From Actinophytocola sp963826035 (GTDB lineage Bacteria > Actinomycetota > Actinomycetes > Mycobacteriales > Pseudonocardiaceae), in contig CAWGVZ010000004.1 of assembly GCA_963826035.1 (NCBI GenBank), forward strand, positions 496,001-560,000: 64,000 nt of DNA, read 5' to 3'. The position numbers were made by a program, and so were the translations under genes. The number at the start of each line of letters is the position of its first letter. The stretch's first letter is position 1. The notes under the pieces are model-generated. The model did not search any database, was not told the DNA's origin, and saw nothing but the letters and a program-made list of their open reading frames with translations. Shown here piece by piece: positions 44,662 to 53,143 of the stretch.

Positions 44662-45511
44662 CAGTGTGTCCTTCTCTCCACGCCCACCCGAGGGTGCGCC
44701 GTGCCAGCACCGACAGCGCGTGCCGGCGGTAGGCGGCGCTGCCGCGAACGTCGTCGATCGGCCGCGCGGCGGCCGCCACCAGCGCCCCGAACTCGCGGGC
44801 CACGCTGTCCGGCAACGGATCCCCGGAGCCCCACGGCAGCGCCTCCGCCGCGAACGCCTCCGCCTCGAGCGCCCGCAACGGCGTCGGGCCGGCCGAGCCG
44901 ATGCCCGTGCCGACCGTGCCGACGGCCAGGTCGAGCGACACGGCGAACGAGCACACGGCGATGACCATGGCGTTGCGCGTGCCGACCTTCGAGAACTGCT
45001 GCGGACCAGCCGCCAGCGGCACGAGCACCGCGGTGATCAGCTCGTCCGGTTCGAGCGCGGACCGCTTGGGGCCGAGGAAGAACGCGCCGATCGGGATCGT
45101 CCTCGTGCCGCGCACGGACTTCACCTCGACCCGCGTGGGCACGGCCACCAGCGGCGGGTGCGCGTCGCCGGCCGGGGACGCGGAGCCGAGGTTGCCGCCG
45201 ACCGTGCCCCGGTTGCGGATCTGTGGCGAGCCGACCGTGCGGGAGGCCATGGCGAGCCCCGGCAGCAGGTCGGCCAGCTCGGTGACGATCCGGCTGTACG
45301 GCACGGCCGCGCCGAGCCGGACGTACCCGTTCTGCGCGGACCAACTGGTCAGCTCGGTGACCCGGCCGAGGTCGAGCAGCGCGGGCGGGCGGCGCTTGTC
45401 GAAGTTCAGCTCCACCATCACGTCGGTGCCGCCGGCGATGGGTACCGCGTCGGGAGTGGCGCTCTTCAGCTCGAGCGCTTCGTCCAATGTCGAAGGTCGG
45501 AGGAAGTCCAT
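44651..45511 (-). CDS. xanthine dehydrogenase, FAD-binding subunit
   Basis: 286 aa medium subunit transferring electrons to NAD. The FAD-binding motifs are PIAGGTDVMVELN and RNRGTVGGNLGSASPAGDAHP. The C-terminal CO-dehydrogenase flavoprotein domain follows. ATG 45511 (MDFLRPSTLDEA) is chosen because it opens the domain 2 bp after the uricase stop; a longer upstream frame would run over the uricase gene. Confidence 0.93.
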   Translation of the reverse strand: MDFLRPSTLDEALELKSATPDAVPIAGGTDVMVELNFDKRRPPALLDLGRVTELTSWSAQNGYVRLGAAVPYSRIVTELADLLPGLAMASRTVGSPQIRNRGTVGGNLGSASPAGDAHPPLVAVPTRVEVKSVRGTRTIPIGAFFLGPKRSALEPDELITAVLVPLAAGPQQFSKVGTRNAMVIAVCSFAVSLDLAVGTVGTGIGSAGPTPLRALEAEAFAAEALPWGSGDPLPDSVAREFGALVAAAARPIDDVRGSAAYRRHALSVLARRTLGWAWREGHTDAR

Positions 45512-45513
45512 GG

Positions 45514-46362
45514 TCACCACCACGCGAGCCCGGCGTCGGGGGCGCCGTCGCGCACCACCGACCCCTCGATCAACCCGTACGGCCGGTCCGCCGCGTAGAA
45601 CACCGCACCGGGGTTGTCCAGCTCGAACGGGCTCAGGTCGACCAGGAAGTGGTGCTTGTTGGGCAGCGTCAGGCGCACCTCGGCCAGCTCCGGGCACTCC
45701 CGCAGCACCCGCTCGCCCATGGCGTGCAGGGTCTGCTGCAACGACAGGGAATGCGTGTCGGCGAACGCCTCCAGCAGGTGGCGGGTCGCCGTCTGGTGCG
45801 AGGCGTCCCAGTCCGACTCCCCGGTGTGGCGCCAGGTGGCGGACACGGCCGTCGCGAGGATGCGGTCGGACGTCTCGGCGAGCGTCGTGTACTGGTCGCG
45901 GTGGAAGCCACCGAACTCCGAGCCCGTGGTGTTCAGCACCACCAGATCGTCCACACCGGACACCACCCACGCGGTCGCGCCGTCGTAGGTGGCCGTGGTG
46001 GTGCGGGTGCCGGTGCCGCGCACGAACGAGTGCGGCCCCATGCGCGACCACGTGTAGGCCTCGATGTGGACGCGGGCGCGGTGGATGGTCGGCGTGGTGT
46101 CGACGAAGTGCCGGGCGAGGCGCAGCGCGAACTCCTCGACCGTGCCGATGCCGTCGCGGGCGAACGCGTACACCGTGTTCTTCTGCGTGTCGGTGGGCAG
46201 CACCCCGGCGTTGTCCCCGAGCAGGTGCGTGGCCGCCAGGTCACCGGCGAGCGAGGTGCTCACGTTGAGGTCGGTGACCGTGTGCTCGGTCTCGCCCCGG
46301 TCGACCCGGACGAGCCGGACCTCCGCCTTGCCGTACTGGTTGGCCCCGAGCCGGATGTCCAT
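45514..46362 (-). CDS. urate oxidase (uricase)
   Basis: 282 aa, cofactor-free enzyme oxidising urate to 5-hydroxyisourate. Visible: YGKAEVRLVRV (catalytic Lys), LPTDTQKNTVYAFA (catalytic Thr), FVRGTGTRT, and LPNKHHFLVDLSPF (His of the triad region). It overlaps the HIU hydrolase gene by one base. It consumes the product of the xanthine dehydrogenase encoded downstream. Confidence 0.96.
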   Translation of the reverse strand: MDIRLGANQYGKAEVRLVRVDRGETEHTVTDLNVSTSLAGDLAATHLLGDNAGVLPTDTQKNTVYAFARDGIGTVEEFALRLARHFVDTTPTIHRARVHIEAYTWSRMGPHSFVRGTGTRTTTATYDGATAWVVSGVDDLVVLNTTGSEFGGFHRDQYTTLAETSDRILATAVSATWRHTGESDWDASHQTATRHLLEAFADTHSLSLQQTLHAMGERVLRECPELAEVRLTLPNKHHFLVDLSPFELDNPGAVFYAADRPYGLIEGSVVRDGAPDAGLAWW

Positions 46363-46697
46363 CAGCTCCCCCGATAGGTCGTGTAGCCGAACGGGCTGAG
46401 CAGCAACGGCACATGGTAGTGCTCGCCGGCGCTCGAGACCCGGAACGCGACCGTGATCTCCGGGTAGAACCCGCCGTAGTCGGACGTGTCGAACACCAGC
46501 CGGTACACGCCGGCGTTGACCGGCAGGTCACCGATCCGACCGTCCTCGTCCGTGTGGTCGTCGGCCACCGGCCGCCAGCCGTCACCCGTGCGGACCTCCA
46601 GCCGCACGGGCAGCTCCGGCACGGGCGCGCCGATGCTCGTGTCGAGAACGTGGGTGGACAGACCCGGTGTCTTTGATTCGCTCGCAAGCTCGCTCAT
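46362..46697 (-). CDS. 5-hydroxyisourate hydrolase (transthyretin-like)
   Basis: 111 aa. LSTHVLDTSIGAPV starts the transthyretin fold with the active-site His, and the protein ends PFGYTTYRGS, the diagnostic C-terminal YRGS. It opens the ring of 5-hydroxyisourate to OHCU. It is coupled to uricase and overlaps the decarboxylase gene by 4 nt. Confidence 0.96.
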   Translation of the reverse strand: MSELASESKTPGLSTHVLDTSIGAPVPELPVRLEVRTGDGWRPVADDHTDEDGRIGDLPVNAGVYRLVFDTSDYGGFYPEITVAFRVSSAGEHYHVPLLLSPFGYTTYRGS

Positions 46698-47194
46698 GAA
46701 CCGAACGCCTTTCCCAGCCGTAGGTCGAGGATCTTGCCCAGCTCGGCGCGGACCACCTCGCGCTCGGTCTCCGGGTCGTTGCCCAGTCGCTCGCGGAGCG
46801 CGGTGAGCATCGCTTCGCCGGACAGGCCGGTCGCGCAGATCAGGAAGACGTGTCCGAACCGCTCCTCGTAGGCGACGTTGCCGGCGAACAGGTCCTCCGC
46901 CAGCTCGGCCGCGGCACCCGACTGCTCCTCACGCGACCAGGAGGCCTCCTGGCCGTCGCCGGCCGCGCGTTCGCCGATGCGGGGGTGCGCGCCGAGCGCC
47001 TCCTCCACGTCGGACCAGCTCAGCCGGTCGAGCACGGCGGCGGCCACCGAACGCAGCGCCGCCAGGTCCGGGTAGGGGCGCCTGGCAAGCACCTCACCGG
47101 CCCACCGCCGCGACGCGCAGCACTCGAGCAGTCGCTGCTGCGCCACCGCCGGTTCGGCGAGGTTGAACCCCGCGAGCGACAAATCCTCGGACAT
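46694..47194 (-). CDS. OHCU decarboxylase
   Basis: 166 aa, converting 2-oxo-4-hydroxy-4-carboxy-5-ureidoimidazoline to S-allantoin. LGAHPRIGER holds the catalytic His, SREEQSG and NVAYEERFGHVFLICATG are family signatures. Start MSEDLSLAGFN at 47194, preceded by GGGG; a longer frame upstream is derived from repeat C2. It is the first gene of the leftward purine operon. No allantoinase is in view, so the later steps must be elsewhere. Confidence 0.94.
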   Translation of the reverse strand: MSEDLSLAGFNLAEPAVAQQRLLECCASRRWAGEVLARRPYPDLAALRSVAAAVLDRLSWSDVEEALGAHPRIGERAAGDGQEASWSREEQSGAAAELAEDLFAGNVAYEERFGHVFLICATGLSGEAMLTALRERLGNDPETEREVVRAELGKILDLRLGKAFGS

Positions 47195-47239
47195 CCCCGG
47201 AACTGTACTTACCCGGAAGCCGGCACGCCCCATCACCGG

Positions 47240-47375
47240 CATGATGACCACTCCGGTCACCCATGATGACCATTCCGGCACCTCATGATGACCACCCCCG
47301 TCGGTCGGGGCAGGCTCAACTGGTCACCGTGCGCGACGGGAACGGTCATCATGCGCGACGGGAGTGGTCATCATG
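47240..47375. repeat. inverted tandem array C2 (22-nt period)
   Basis: CATGATGACCACTCCGGTC-type cores start at 47240, 47262 and 47284; inverted copies end at 47353 and 47375. All steps are 22 nt. Its core matches array C1 at 27152. Unlike the other arrays it lies between two genes on the same strand. Confidence 0.92.
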
Positions 47376-47381
47376 CGAGGG

Positions 47382-47762
47382 TCAGTCGAGGACGGCCAGC
47401 GCGTCGATCTCGACGAGCAGGCCGGCCGGCAGTCCCACGTAGACGGTGGTTCGCGCCGGGAAGGACTCCTCGAAGAACTCACGGTAGGCGTCGTTCATCT
47501 CGCCGAAGTGGGCGGTGTCGGTGAGATAGATCCGGCACATCACCACGTCCTCGATCGTCGCGCCGCCCGCCTCCAGGACGGCGATGACGTTCCGCATCAC
47601 CTGCGCGGTCTGCGTGGCGACGTCGTCGCCGACGATCTGGTTGGTGGCCGGGTCGAACGCGACCTGCCCGGCGACCTGGAGGATGTTGCCCTTGCGGATG
47701 CCGTGGGTCAACGGCACCGTGGGGATCTTGGCGCCCTCGGGGTGGATCGCGGTCTTGGACAC
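47382..47762 (-). CDS. RidA-family enamine/imine deaminase
   Basis: 126 aa. The YjgF/RidA fold is shown by GNILQVAGQVAFDPATNQIVG, VMRNVIAVLEAGGATIEDVV, CRIYLTD and FPARTTVYVGL, with the conserved Arg. RidA hydrolyses reactive enamines released by PLP-dependent deaminases, and a PLP deaminase is encoded in the divergent operon (49604), so a dedicated partnership is likely. It is directly downstream of the IclR gene. Confidence 0.92.
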   Translation of the reverse strand: MSKTAIHPEGAKIPTVPLTHGIRKGNILQVAGQVAFDPATNQIVGDDVATQTAQVMRNVIAVLEAGGATIEDVVMCRIYLTDTAHFGEMNDAYREFFEESFPARTTVYVGLPAGLLVEIDALAVLD

Positions 47763-48542
47763 TCAGGTCTCCTTCTCCGTGTTGTTCTTCTTCCGAGCGG
47801 GGGCGGCCCAACCGCACTCCGCGGACGCCTCGTCCGACGCGTCGAGCAACTGGGGCACCAGCCGCATCAGGCCGTCGTGGTCGAGCACCACTTGCGGCAC
47901 CGACAGCGACATGGCGGCCAGCACCTCACCGCGCGCGCCCCGGATGGGCGCGGCCACACAGTGGATGAACTCCTCGTGCTCGGAGTTGTCCACCGCGTAC
48001 CCGCGCTCGGCCACACGGGCGAGCTCGGCCAGATAGGCGCGCGGGGTGGTGATCGTGTTGGGGGTGAGCCGCGGGTACTCGATGGACCCGGCGATGGCCT
48101 TGCGCTGGTCCTCGGGCAGCGCGGCGACCAGCACCTTGGCCACGGCCGTGCAGTGCAGCGGCGCGCGGCGCCCGATGCGCGAGTACATCCGCACGTTGTG
48201 GCGGCTCTCGTACTTGTCGATGTAGATGACCTCACCGTCCTCATAGGACGCGAGGTGGACCGTGTGGCCGGTGAGCGCGTTGAGGTCCCGCAGCGCCGAC
48301 TCGACGCTGCGCCGCACGTCCCGCTCGTCGAGCGCGCGGAACGCCATCTCGAACAGCGAGGTGCCGAGCCGGTAGTAGCGGATTCCGTTGCGCTGCACGA
48401 ACCGGTGCGACTCCAGCGTGCGCAGCAGCCGCAGCACGGTCGACTTGTGGACGCTCAGCCGTTCGGCCAACTGGTCGAGTGTCTTCGGGCCGCCGGCCAG
48501 CTCGTCAAGCAGAATCAGCGCACGGTCGAGGCTCTGGCTCAT
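47763..48542 (-). CDS. IclR-family regulator of the glucosaminate cluster
   Basis: 259 aa. Winged helix SLDRALILLDELAGGPKTLDQLAERLSVHKSTVLRLLRTL; the effector domain has HCTAVAKVLVAALPE. The tail is basic (ARKKNNTEKET). It overlaps the kinase gene by ATGA. TTGC-N7-GCAA sites before 49604 and before the sugar transporter at 57944 are candidate targets. Confidence 0.92.
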   Translation of the reverse strand: MSQSLDRALILLDELAGGPKTLDQLAERLSVHKSTVLRLLRTLESHRFVQRNGIRYYRLGTSLFEMAFRALDERDVRRSVESALRDLNALTGHTVHLASYEDGEVIYIDKYESRHNVRMYSRIGRRAPLHCTAVAKVLVAALPEDQRKAIAGSIEYPRLTPNTITTPRAYLAELARVAERGYAVDNSEHEEFIHCVAAPIRGARGEVLAAMSLSVPQVVLDHDGLMRLVPQLLDASDEASAECGWAAPARKKNNTEKET

Positions 48543-49495
48543 GGTGAGACTCCCGTGATGTGCGCGGCGGCCCACGTATCGGTATCGGCCTCGAGCAGGG
48601 CCGCGACGAGCGCCGGGGGCAGCGGCTCGCCCACGTCGTGGTGGGTGCGCAGCGCCGAGGCGGCCTGCAGGTGCCCGGCACGCAGCCGGGTGCGCGGCGC
48701 GGCGCCGGCCAGCGTGGCGGCCAGGAACCCCGCGGCGAACGCGTCGCCCGCGCCGACCGGCTCGACCACGTCCACGCGCAGCGCCGGCTGGAACAGCTGC
48801 GGCTCCTCGCCCTCCACGAGCGTGACGCCGCGCTCCCCCTGCTTGATCACGAGTGTCGGCGGCGTCGGCAGGAACTCCCGGATCTCCGCCGGGGTCCCGA
48901 CGCCCCACACGGCCGCCGCCTCGTCCGCGCCCACCAGCACGATGTCGGCCGCGTCGGCCAGCTCGCGCAGCACGGCCGGATCCCGGCCGGCCCACAGCTT
49001 CGGCCGCCAGTTGAGATCGAAGGACACCAGGTAGGGGTGCGCCCGCATGACCAGCGCGCGCATCAGCGCGAGACAGCTGTCCGACAGCGCGGGCGTGATC
49101 CCGCTGACGTGCACGAGCCGGACGTCGTGGAGCGGTAGAGTGTCCACCATGGACGGCCCCATGGCCGTGGCGGCCGAGCCGCTCCGGTAGTAACGCACCG
49201 GGCTGCCCGAAGCGTCGCTCTCCTTGATGTAGAGCCCGGTCGGCCGATCCGGGTCGACCAGTACCCGGGAGGTGTCGACGCCATAGGACTCCACAGTGGA
49301 CACCACCGCCCGGCCGAACGCGTCGTCGCCGACCGCACTGACCCACGCGGTCGGCACGCCCCGCGCGGCGAGCTGACAGGCCACATTGGACTCCGCGCCG
49401 CCGACCGTCCTGGTCCAGGTGGCTACCTTGTCCGGCGGACCGTCCTCGGCCGGCACGAACAACGCCATGGACTCGCCAAGGCAGAGCACGTCCAC
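48539..49495 (-). CDS. PfkB-family sugar-acid kinase, probably 2-keto-3-deoxygluconate kinase
   Basis: 318 aa from GTG 49495 with GAAGGGG upstream. Ribokinase fold: VDVLCLGESMALF, GGAESNVACQLAARG, TGLYIKESD, and the catalytic signature DVVEPVGAGDAFAAGF. YYRSGSAAT matches the KDG-kinase substrate loop. With the aldolase at 52514 it forms the lower Entner-Doudoroff-type branch. It is divergent from the deaminase operon. Confidence 0.9.
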   Translation of the reverse strand: MDVLCLGESMALFVPAEDGPPDKVATWTRTVGGAESNVACQLAARGVPTAWVSAVGDDAFGRAVVSTVESYGVDTSRVLVDPDRPTGLYIKESDASGSPVRYYRSGSAATAMGPSMVDTLPLHDVRLVHVSGITPALSDSCLALMRALVMRAHPYLVSFDLNWRPKLWAGRDPAVLRELADAADIVLVGADEAAAVWGVGTPAEIREFLPTPPTLVIKQGERGVTLVEGEEPQLFQPALRVDVVEPVGAGDAFAAGFLAATLAGAAPRTRLRAGHLQAASALRTHHDVGEPLPPALVAALLEADTDTWAAAHITGVSP

Positions 49496-49519
49496 GGTTC
49501 CTGCCCCTTCCACCCGCCG

Positions 49520-49549
49520 TTGACTGGCCGACCGCCGAGATGCTACACA
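49520..49549 (+). promoter_or_regulatory. promoter of deaminase operon
   Basis: TTGACT (49520-49525) and TACACA (49544-49549), 18 bp apart, place the transcription start near 49556, inside the first operator copy. Confidence 0.5.
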
Positions 49550-49553
49550 ACTC

Positions 49554-49591
49554 TGCGGCACATAGCGCAATAGCCGTTGCAACATACGCAA
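49554..49591. promoter_or_regulatory. tandem IclR-type operators, TTGC-N7-GCAA
   Basis: On the minus strand TTGCGTATGTTGCAA (49591-49577) is followed by TTGCGCTATGTGCCGCA (49570-49554). The first is symmetrical. Both lie between the divergent kinase and deaminase genes. Confidence 0.6.
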
Positions 49592-49603
49592 TGAGGAGAG
49601 TCA

Positions 49604-50926
49604 ATGTTGGAGGCCTCGATCGCCCCGGGCCGCATGGACGAGACGGCCATCGAGGCGCTCCTCGACGAGCGGATCGACTGGCGGTTCAAGGGACTTCCGG
49701 CCGCCATGTCCGGATTGTCCATTCGGGCCGCCCGCGACCTCCGGCTGAACCTGTTCCGCGACGGGTTCCTGCCACCGGTGACCGTGCTCGACGCAAGCGC
49801 CCTCGACCACAACCTCACCACGATGGCCGACCTGTGCGCCAGACACGGTTTCGCGCACGCCCCGCACGGCAAGACCACCATGGCACCGCAGCTGTTCGCC
49901 AAGCAGTTCGCGCACGGCGCCTGGGGCCAGACCACGGCCAACGCGAGTCAACTGCGGGTCTACCGGGCGTTCGGCGTGAGCCGGATCATCCTGGCGAACC
50001 AGCTGGTCGATCCGGCCGCGCTGCGCTGGCTGGCCGCCGAGCTGGACGGCCACCCGGACTTCGAGTTCGCCTGCTGGGTCGACACCGAACGCGGCGTCGA
50101 GCTGATGACCGAGGCGTTGCGGGCAGCCGGGGCGAGCCGGCCGGTGGACGTGCTGGTGGAGCTGGGTCTCCCGGGCGGGCGCACGGGCGCGCGTGACCTG
50201 AAGGCCGCGCTGCGCGTCGCCGAGGCGGTGTCCGCGAGCCCGGTGTTGCGACTGACCGGCGTCGGCAGCTACGAGGGCTCGGTGTCGGCCGACGCGTCCG
50301 TCGAAGGTCTCGGCGCCGTGCACGCGCACCTGGCCGACCTGCGGGCGCTGGCCATCGAGCTGGGCGAGCGCGGCCACCTCGACGGCGTCGAGCAGGTGAT
50401 CGTGACGGCCGGCGGGAGCGCGTTCTTCGACCAGGTGGTCGACGTGCTCGGCGAGCCGTGGCCAGCCGGCCTGCCCGTGCTGCCGGTGCTGCGCAGCGGT
50501 GCGTACATCACCCACGACCACGGGTACTACGCCCGGATGTCGCCGCTCGGCGCGACACCGCGGATGGACGAGTCGCCGCCGCTGCGGCCGGCCGTGCGGT
50601 CCTGGGCGCAGGTGACCTCGCGCCCGGAGCCGCGACTCGCGTTCATGACGGCCGGCAAACGGGACCTGCCGTTCGACATCGACCTGCCGGCCGCCGAACT
50701 GCGCCGCTCCGGCGGGACGATCACCGAGCTGGCCGGCTGCACGGTCTCCAGGCTCAACGACCAACACGGCTTCCTCGAACTGGGCACCGACGCGGCCGTG
50801 GAGGTGGGTGACTGGATCGGCCTCGGCCTGTCCCACCCGTGCACCACGTTCGACAAGTTCCCGCTGATGCCCGTGGTGGCGCAGGACGGGGAGACCGTCA
50901 TCGACCTGATTCGCACGTACTTCTGA
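49604..50926 (+). CDS. PLP-dependent D-amino-acid deaminase, candidate D-glucosaminate deaminase
   Basis: 440 aa with an alanine-racemase-type PLP barrel: LDASALDHNLTTMADLC, Schiff-base Lys in FAHAPHGKTTMAP, and the D-serine dehydratase-like C-terminal domain whose zinc ligands are His in LNDQHGFLEL and His/Cys in LGLSHPCTTF. It belongs to the DSD1/D-threonine aldolase-like group. With the following deacylase, KDPG aldolase and KDG kinase, beta-elimination of ammonia from D-glucosaminate to give KDG is the best fit (inference). AGGAG lies ahead of ATG 49604. Confidence 0.85.
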   Translation: MLEASIAPGRMDETAIEALLDERIDWRFKGLPAAMSGLSIRAARDLRLNLFRDGFLPPVTVLDASALDHNLTTMADLCARHGFAHAPHGKTTMAPQLFAKQFAHGAWGQTTANASQLRVYRAFGVSRIILANQLVDPAALRWLAAELDGHPDFEFACWVDTERGVELMTEALRAAGASRPVDVLVELGLPGGRTGARDLKAALRVAEAVSASPVLRLTGVGSYEGSVSADASVEGLGAVHAHLADLRALAIELGERGHLDGVEQVIVTAGGSAFFDQVVDVLGEPWPAGLPVLPVLRSGAYITHDHGYYARMSPLGATPRMDESPPLRPAVRSWAQVTSRPEPRLAFMTAGKRDLPFDIDLPAAELRRSGGTITELAGCTVSRLNDQHGFLELGTDAAVEVGDWIGLGLSHPCTTFDKFPLMPVVAQDGETVIDLIRTYF

Positions 50927-52512
50927 TGGGCGGGCTGGTTTTCCGGGGTGCGACGGTCGTCGACGGCACCGGTTCCCCCGGCTACCGCGCCGACGTGTCC
51001 GTCCACGAAGGACGGATCGCGGCGATCGGCCCGGACGCGCCCGGCGGCCGCGAGATCGACGCGGCCGGGCTGGTGCTCGCGCCCGGTTTCGTGGACATGC
51101 ACTCCCACTCCGACCTCCAGGTGCTCGCGCGCCCGGATCACCTGGCGAAGGTGTCCCAGGGCGTGACCATGGAGGTGTACGGCCAGGACGGCCTGTCCTA
51201 CGCCCCGGTGGACGACACGACGCTCGAGGGTCTGCGCCAGCAGCTGGCCGGCTGGAACGACGACCCGCCAGGGTTCGACTGGGACTGGCGCAGCGTCGGG
51301 GAGTACCTCGACCGGCTCGACCGGGGCATCGCCGTGAACGCCGCGTACCTGGTGCCGCAGGGCACCATCCGGATGCTGGTGGTCGGCTGGGACGCACGGC
51401 CGGCCACCGAGTCCGAACTGGACCGGATGCGCGAGTTGGTCCACACGGGACTGACCGAGGGTGCCGTCGGCATGTCCTCCGGGCTCACCTACACGCCGGG
51501 CATGTACGCCGACACCGACGAGCTGGTGGCGTTGTGCACGGTGGTGGGCGCCGGCGGCGGCTACTACAGCCCGCATCACCGCAGCTACGGCGCCGGCGCG
51601 CTGGAGGCGTACGCGGAGATGGTCGACGTGTCCCGGCGCTCGGGCTGCCCGCTGCACCTCGCGCACGCCACCATGAACTTCCCGGTGAACGAGGGCCGGG
51701 CGGGTGAGCTGCTCACGCTGATCGACGAGGCCATTGTGGACGGTTGCGACATCTCGCTCGACACCTACCCGTACCTGCCCGGTGCGACCTACCTGTCGGC
51801 GCTGCTGCCGAGCTGGTCCACCGAGGGCGGGCTCGACGCCACGCTCGCCCGACTGTCCGATCCGGACACCCGCGAGCGGATCCGCGTCGACATCGAGGAA
51901 CGCGGCTCCGACGGCTGCCACGGCGTGCCGATCGACTGGGCGGCCATCGAGATCAACGGCGTGCGGCTGGCCGAGCACGCACACCTGGTGGGGCACAGCG
52001 TGGCCGAGTCCGCGCGGACGGCCGGTCACCCGCCGGCCGAGCTGTACTTCGACGTGCTGGCCGCCGAACGGCTCGGCACGTCGTGTCTCATGCACGTCGG
52101 CCACGAGGACAACGTGCAGGCGATCATGCGCCACCCCACGCACACCGGCGGCAGCGACGGGCTGCTGGTCGGCGAGCGGCCGCACCCTCGGGCGTGGGGC
52201 ACCTTCCCGCGTTACCTCGCGCGGTACGTCCGGGAACTGGGCGTGCTCGGGCTTGAGGAATGCGTCGCGCATCTCACGGGGCGCGCCGCCCGGCGGCTGC
52301 GGCTGACCGACCGCGGGCTCGTGCGCACCGGCTACGCGGCCGACCTGGTGCTGTTCGATCCGGACACGGTGGCCGACACGGCGACCTTCGCCGAGCCGCG
52401 CCAGGCGGCGGCCGGCATTCCCTACGTGGTGGTGAACGGGGTGCCGGTGATCGACGACGGCCGGCACACGGGAGCGCTCGCCGGCCACTCCATCCGCAAC
52501 CCGGGAGTCTGA
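50926..52512 (+). CDS. N-acyl-D-amino-acid deacylase, candidate N-acetylglucosaminate deacetylase
   Basis: 528 aa, overlapping the deaminase by TGATG. GATVVDGTGSPGYRADVSV, zinc motif GFVDMHSHSD, SQGVTMEVYGQDGLSYAP (the usual NCG turn reads QDG, so the bridging Cys is missing), MSSGLTYTPG and HLAHATMNFP. It ends VADTATFAEP and GIPYVVVNG. It is paralogous to the gene at 31935. In this operon it would remove the acetyl group from N-acetyl-D-glucosaminate before deamination (inference). Confidence 0.83.
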   Translation: MGGLVFRGATVVDGTGSPGYRADVSVHEGRIAAIGPDAPGGREIDAAGLVLAPGFVDMHSHSDLQVLARPDHLAKVSQGVTMEVYGQDGLSYAPVDDTTLEGLRQQLAGWNDDPPGFDWDWRSVGEYLDRLDRGIAVNAAYLVPQGTIRMLVVGWDARPATESELDRMRELVHTGLTEGAVGMSSGLTYTPGMYADTDELVALCTVVGAGGGYYSPHHRSYGAGALEAYAEMVDVSRRSGCPLHLAHATMNFPVNEGRAGELLTLIDEAIVDGCDISLDTYPYLPGATYLSALLPSWSTEGGLDATLARLSDPDTRERIRVDIEERGSDGCHGVPIDWAAIEINGVRLAEHAHLVGHSVAESARTAGHPPAELYFDVLAAERLGTSCLMHVGHEDNVQAIMRHPTHTGGSDGLLVGERPHPRAWGTFPRYLARYVRELGVLGLEECVAHLTGRAARRLRLTDRGLVRTGYAADLVLFDPDTVADTATFAEPRQAAAGIPYVVVNGVPVIDDGRHTGALAGHSIRNPGV

Positions 52513-52513
52513 T

Positions 52514-53131
52514 GTGGACCTGCTGGCCGAACTGAGCACGCGCCGGGCGCTGTGCATCATCCGCGCCCCGTCGATCCCCGATCCCGAAGGCCTGGCCCGC
52601 ACGCTGGTCGACGCCGGAATGCCGATCGTCGAGTTCGCGCTCACCACCCCGGACGCCCCTCGGCTGATCGAGCGTGCGTCCGGTGTGGACGGTCTGATCC
52701 TCGGCGCCGGCACGGTACTGACCGCGCAGGACGCGCGCGACGCGATCTCCGCGGGCTCTTCCTTTCTGCTGACGCCCGGACTCCGGCCGGCGGTGGCCGA
52801 GGAGGCCCGCCGTCACAACGTGGCGGTGGTGCTCGGCGCCATGACGCCGACCGAGGTGGCCACGGCCGTCGAGCTCGGTGCCACGGCCGTGAAGGTGTTT
52901 CCCGCGGCCCGGTTGGGGCCGGACTACTTCACCGACCTGCACGGCCCGTACCCGGGCGTCCCGCTGGTCGCCACGGGCGGCCTGAACGCGACCAACGCGG
53001 CCGCCTACCTGGCGGCCGGGGCGATCGCCGTCACGGCGGGCAGCGGGGTGGTCGGCGCCGCGCTGGCCGCGGAGTCACGTTTCGCGGAGATCACCGCGCG
53101 GGCGAAGGAGTTCCTCGCCGCCATCGAGTAG
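52514..53131 (+). CDS. eda: 2-dehydro-3-deoxyphosphogluconate aldolase
   Basis: 205 aa class I aldolase splitting KDPG to pyruvate and glyceraldehyde-3-phosphate. The catalytic Glu is in GMPIVEFALTTP, the Schiff-base Lys in TAVKVFPAARLG, and the phosphate loop in VATGGLNATN. GTG start 2 bp after the deacylase stop. It completes the kinase-aldolase pair with 48539. Confidence 0.93.
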   Translation: MDLLAELSTRRALCIIRAPSIPDPEGLARTLVDAGMPIVEFALTTPDAPRLIERASGVDGLILGAGTVLTAQDARDAISAGSSFLLTPGLRPAVAEEARRHNVAVVLGAMTPTEVATAVELGATAVKVFPAARLGPDYFTDLHGPYPGVPLVATGGLNATNAAAYLAAGAIAVTAGSGVVGAALAAESRFAEITARAKEFLAAIE

Positions 53132-53143
53132 AGGGGACCGGTC

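Noticed and set aside
49604..50926. Alanine racemase
   Set aside because: The barrel is similar, but the C-terminal zinc His/Cys domain is that of D-serine dehydratase-like proteins.
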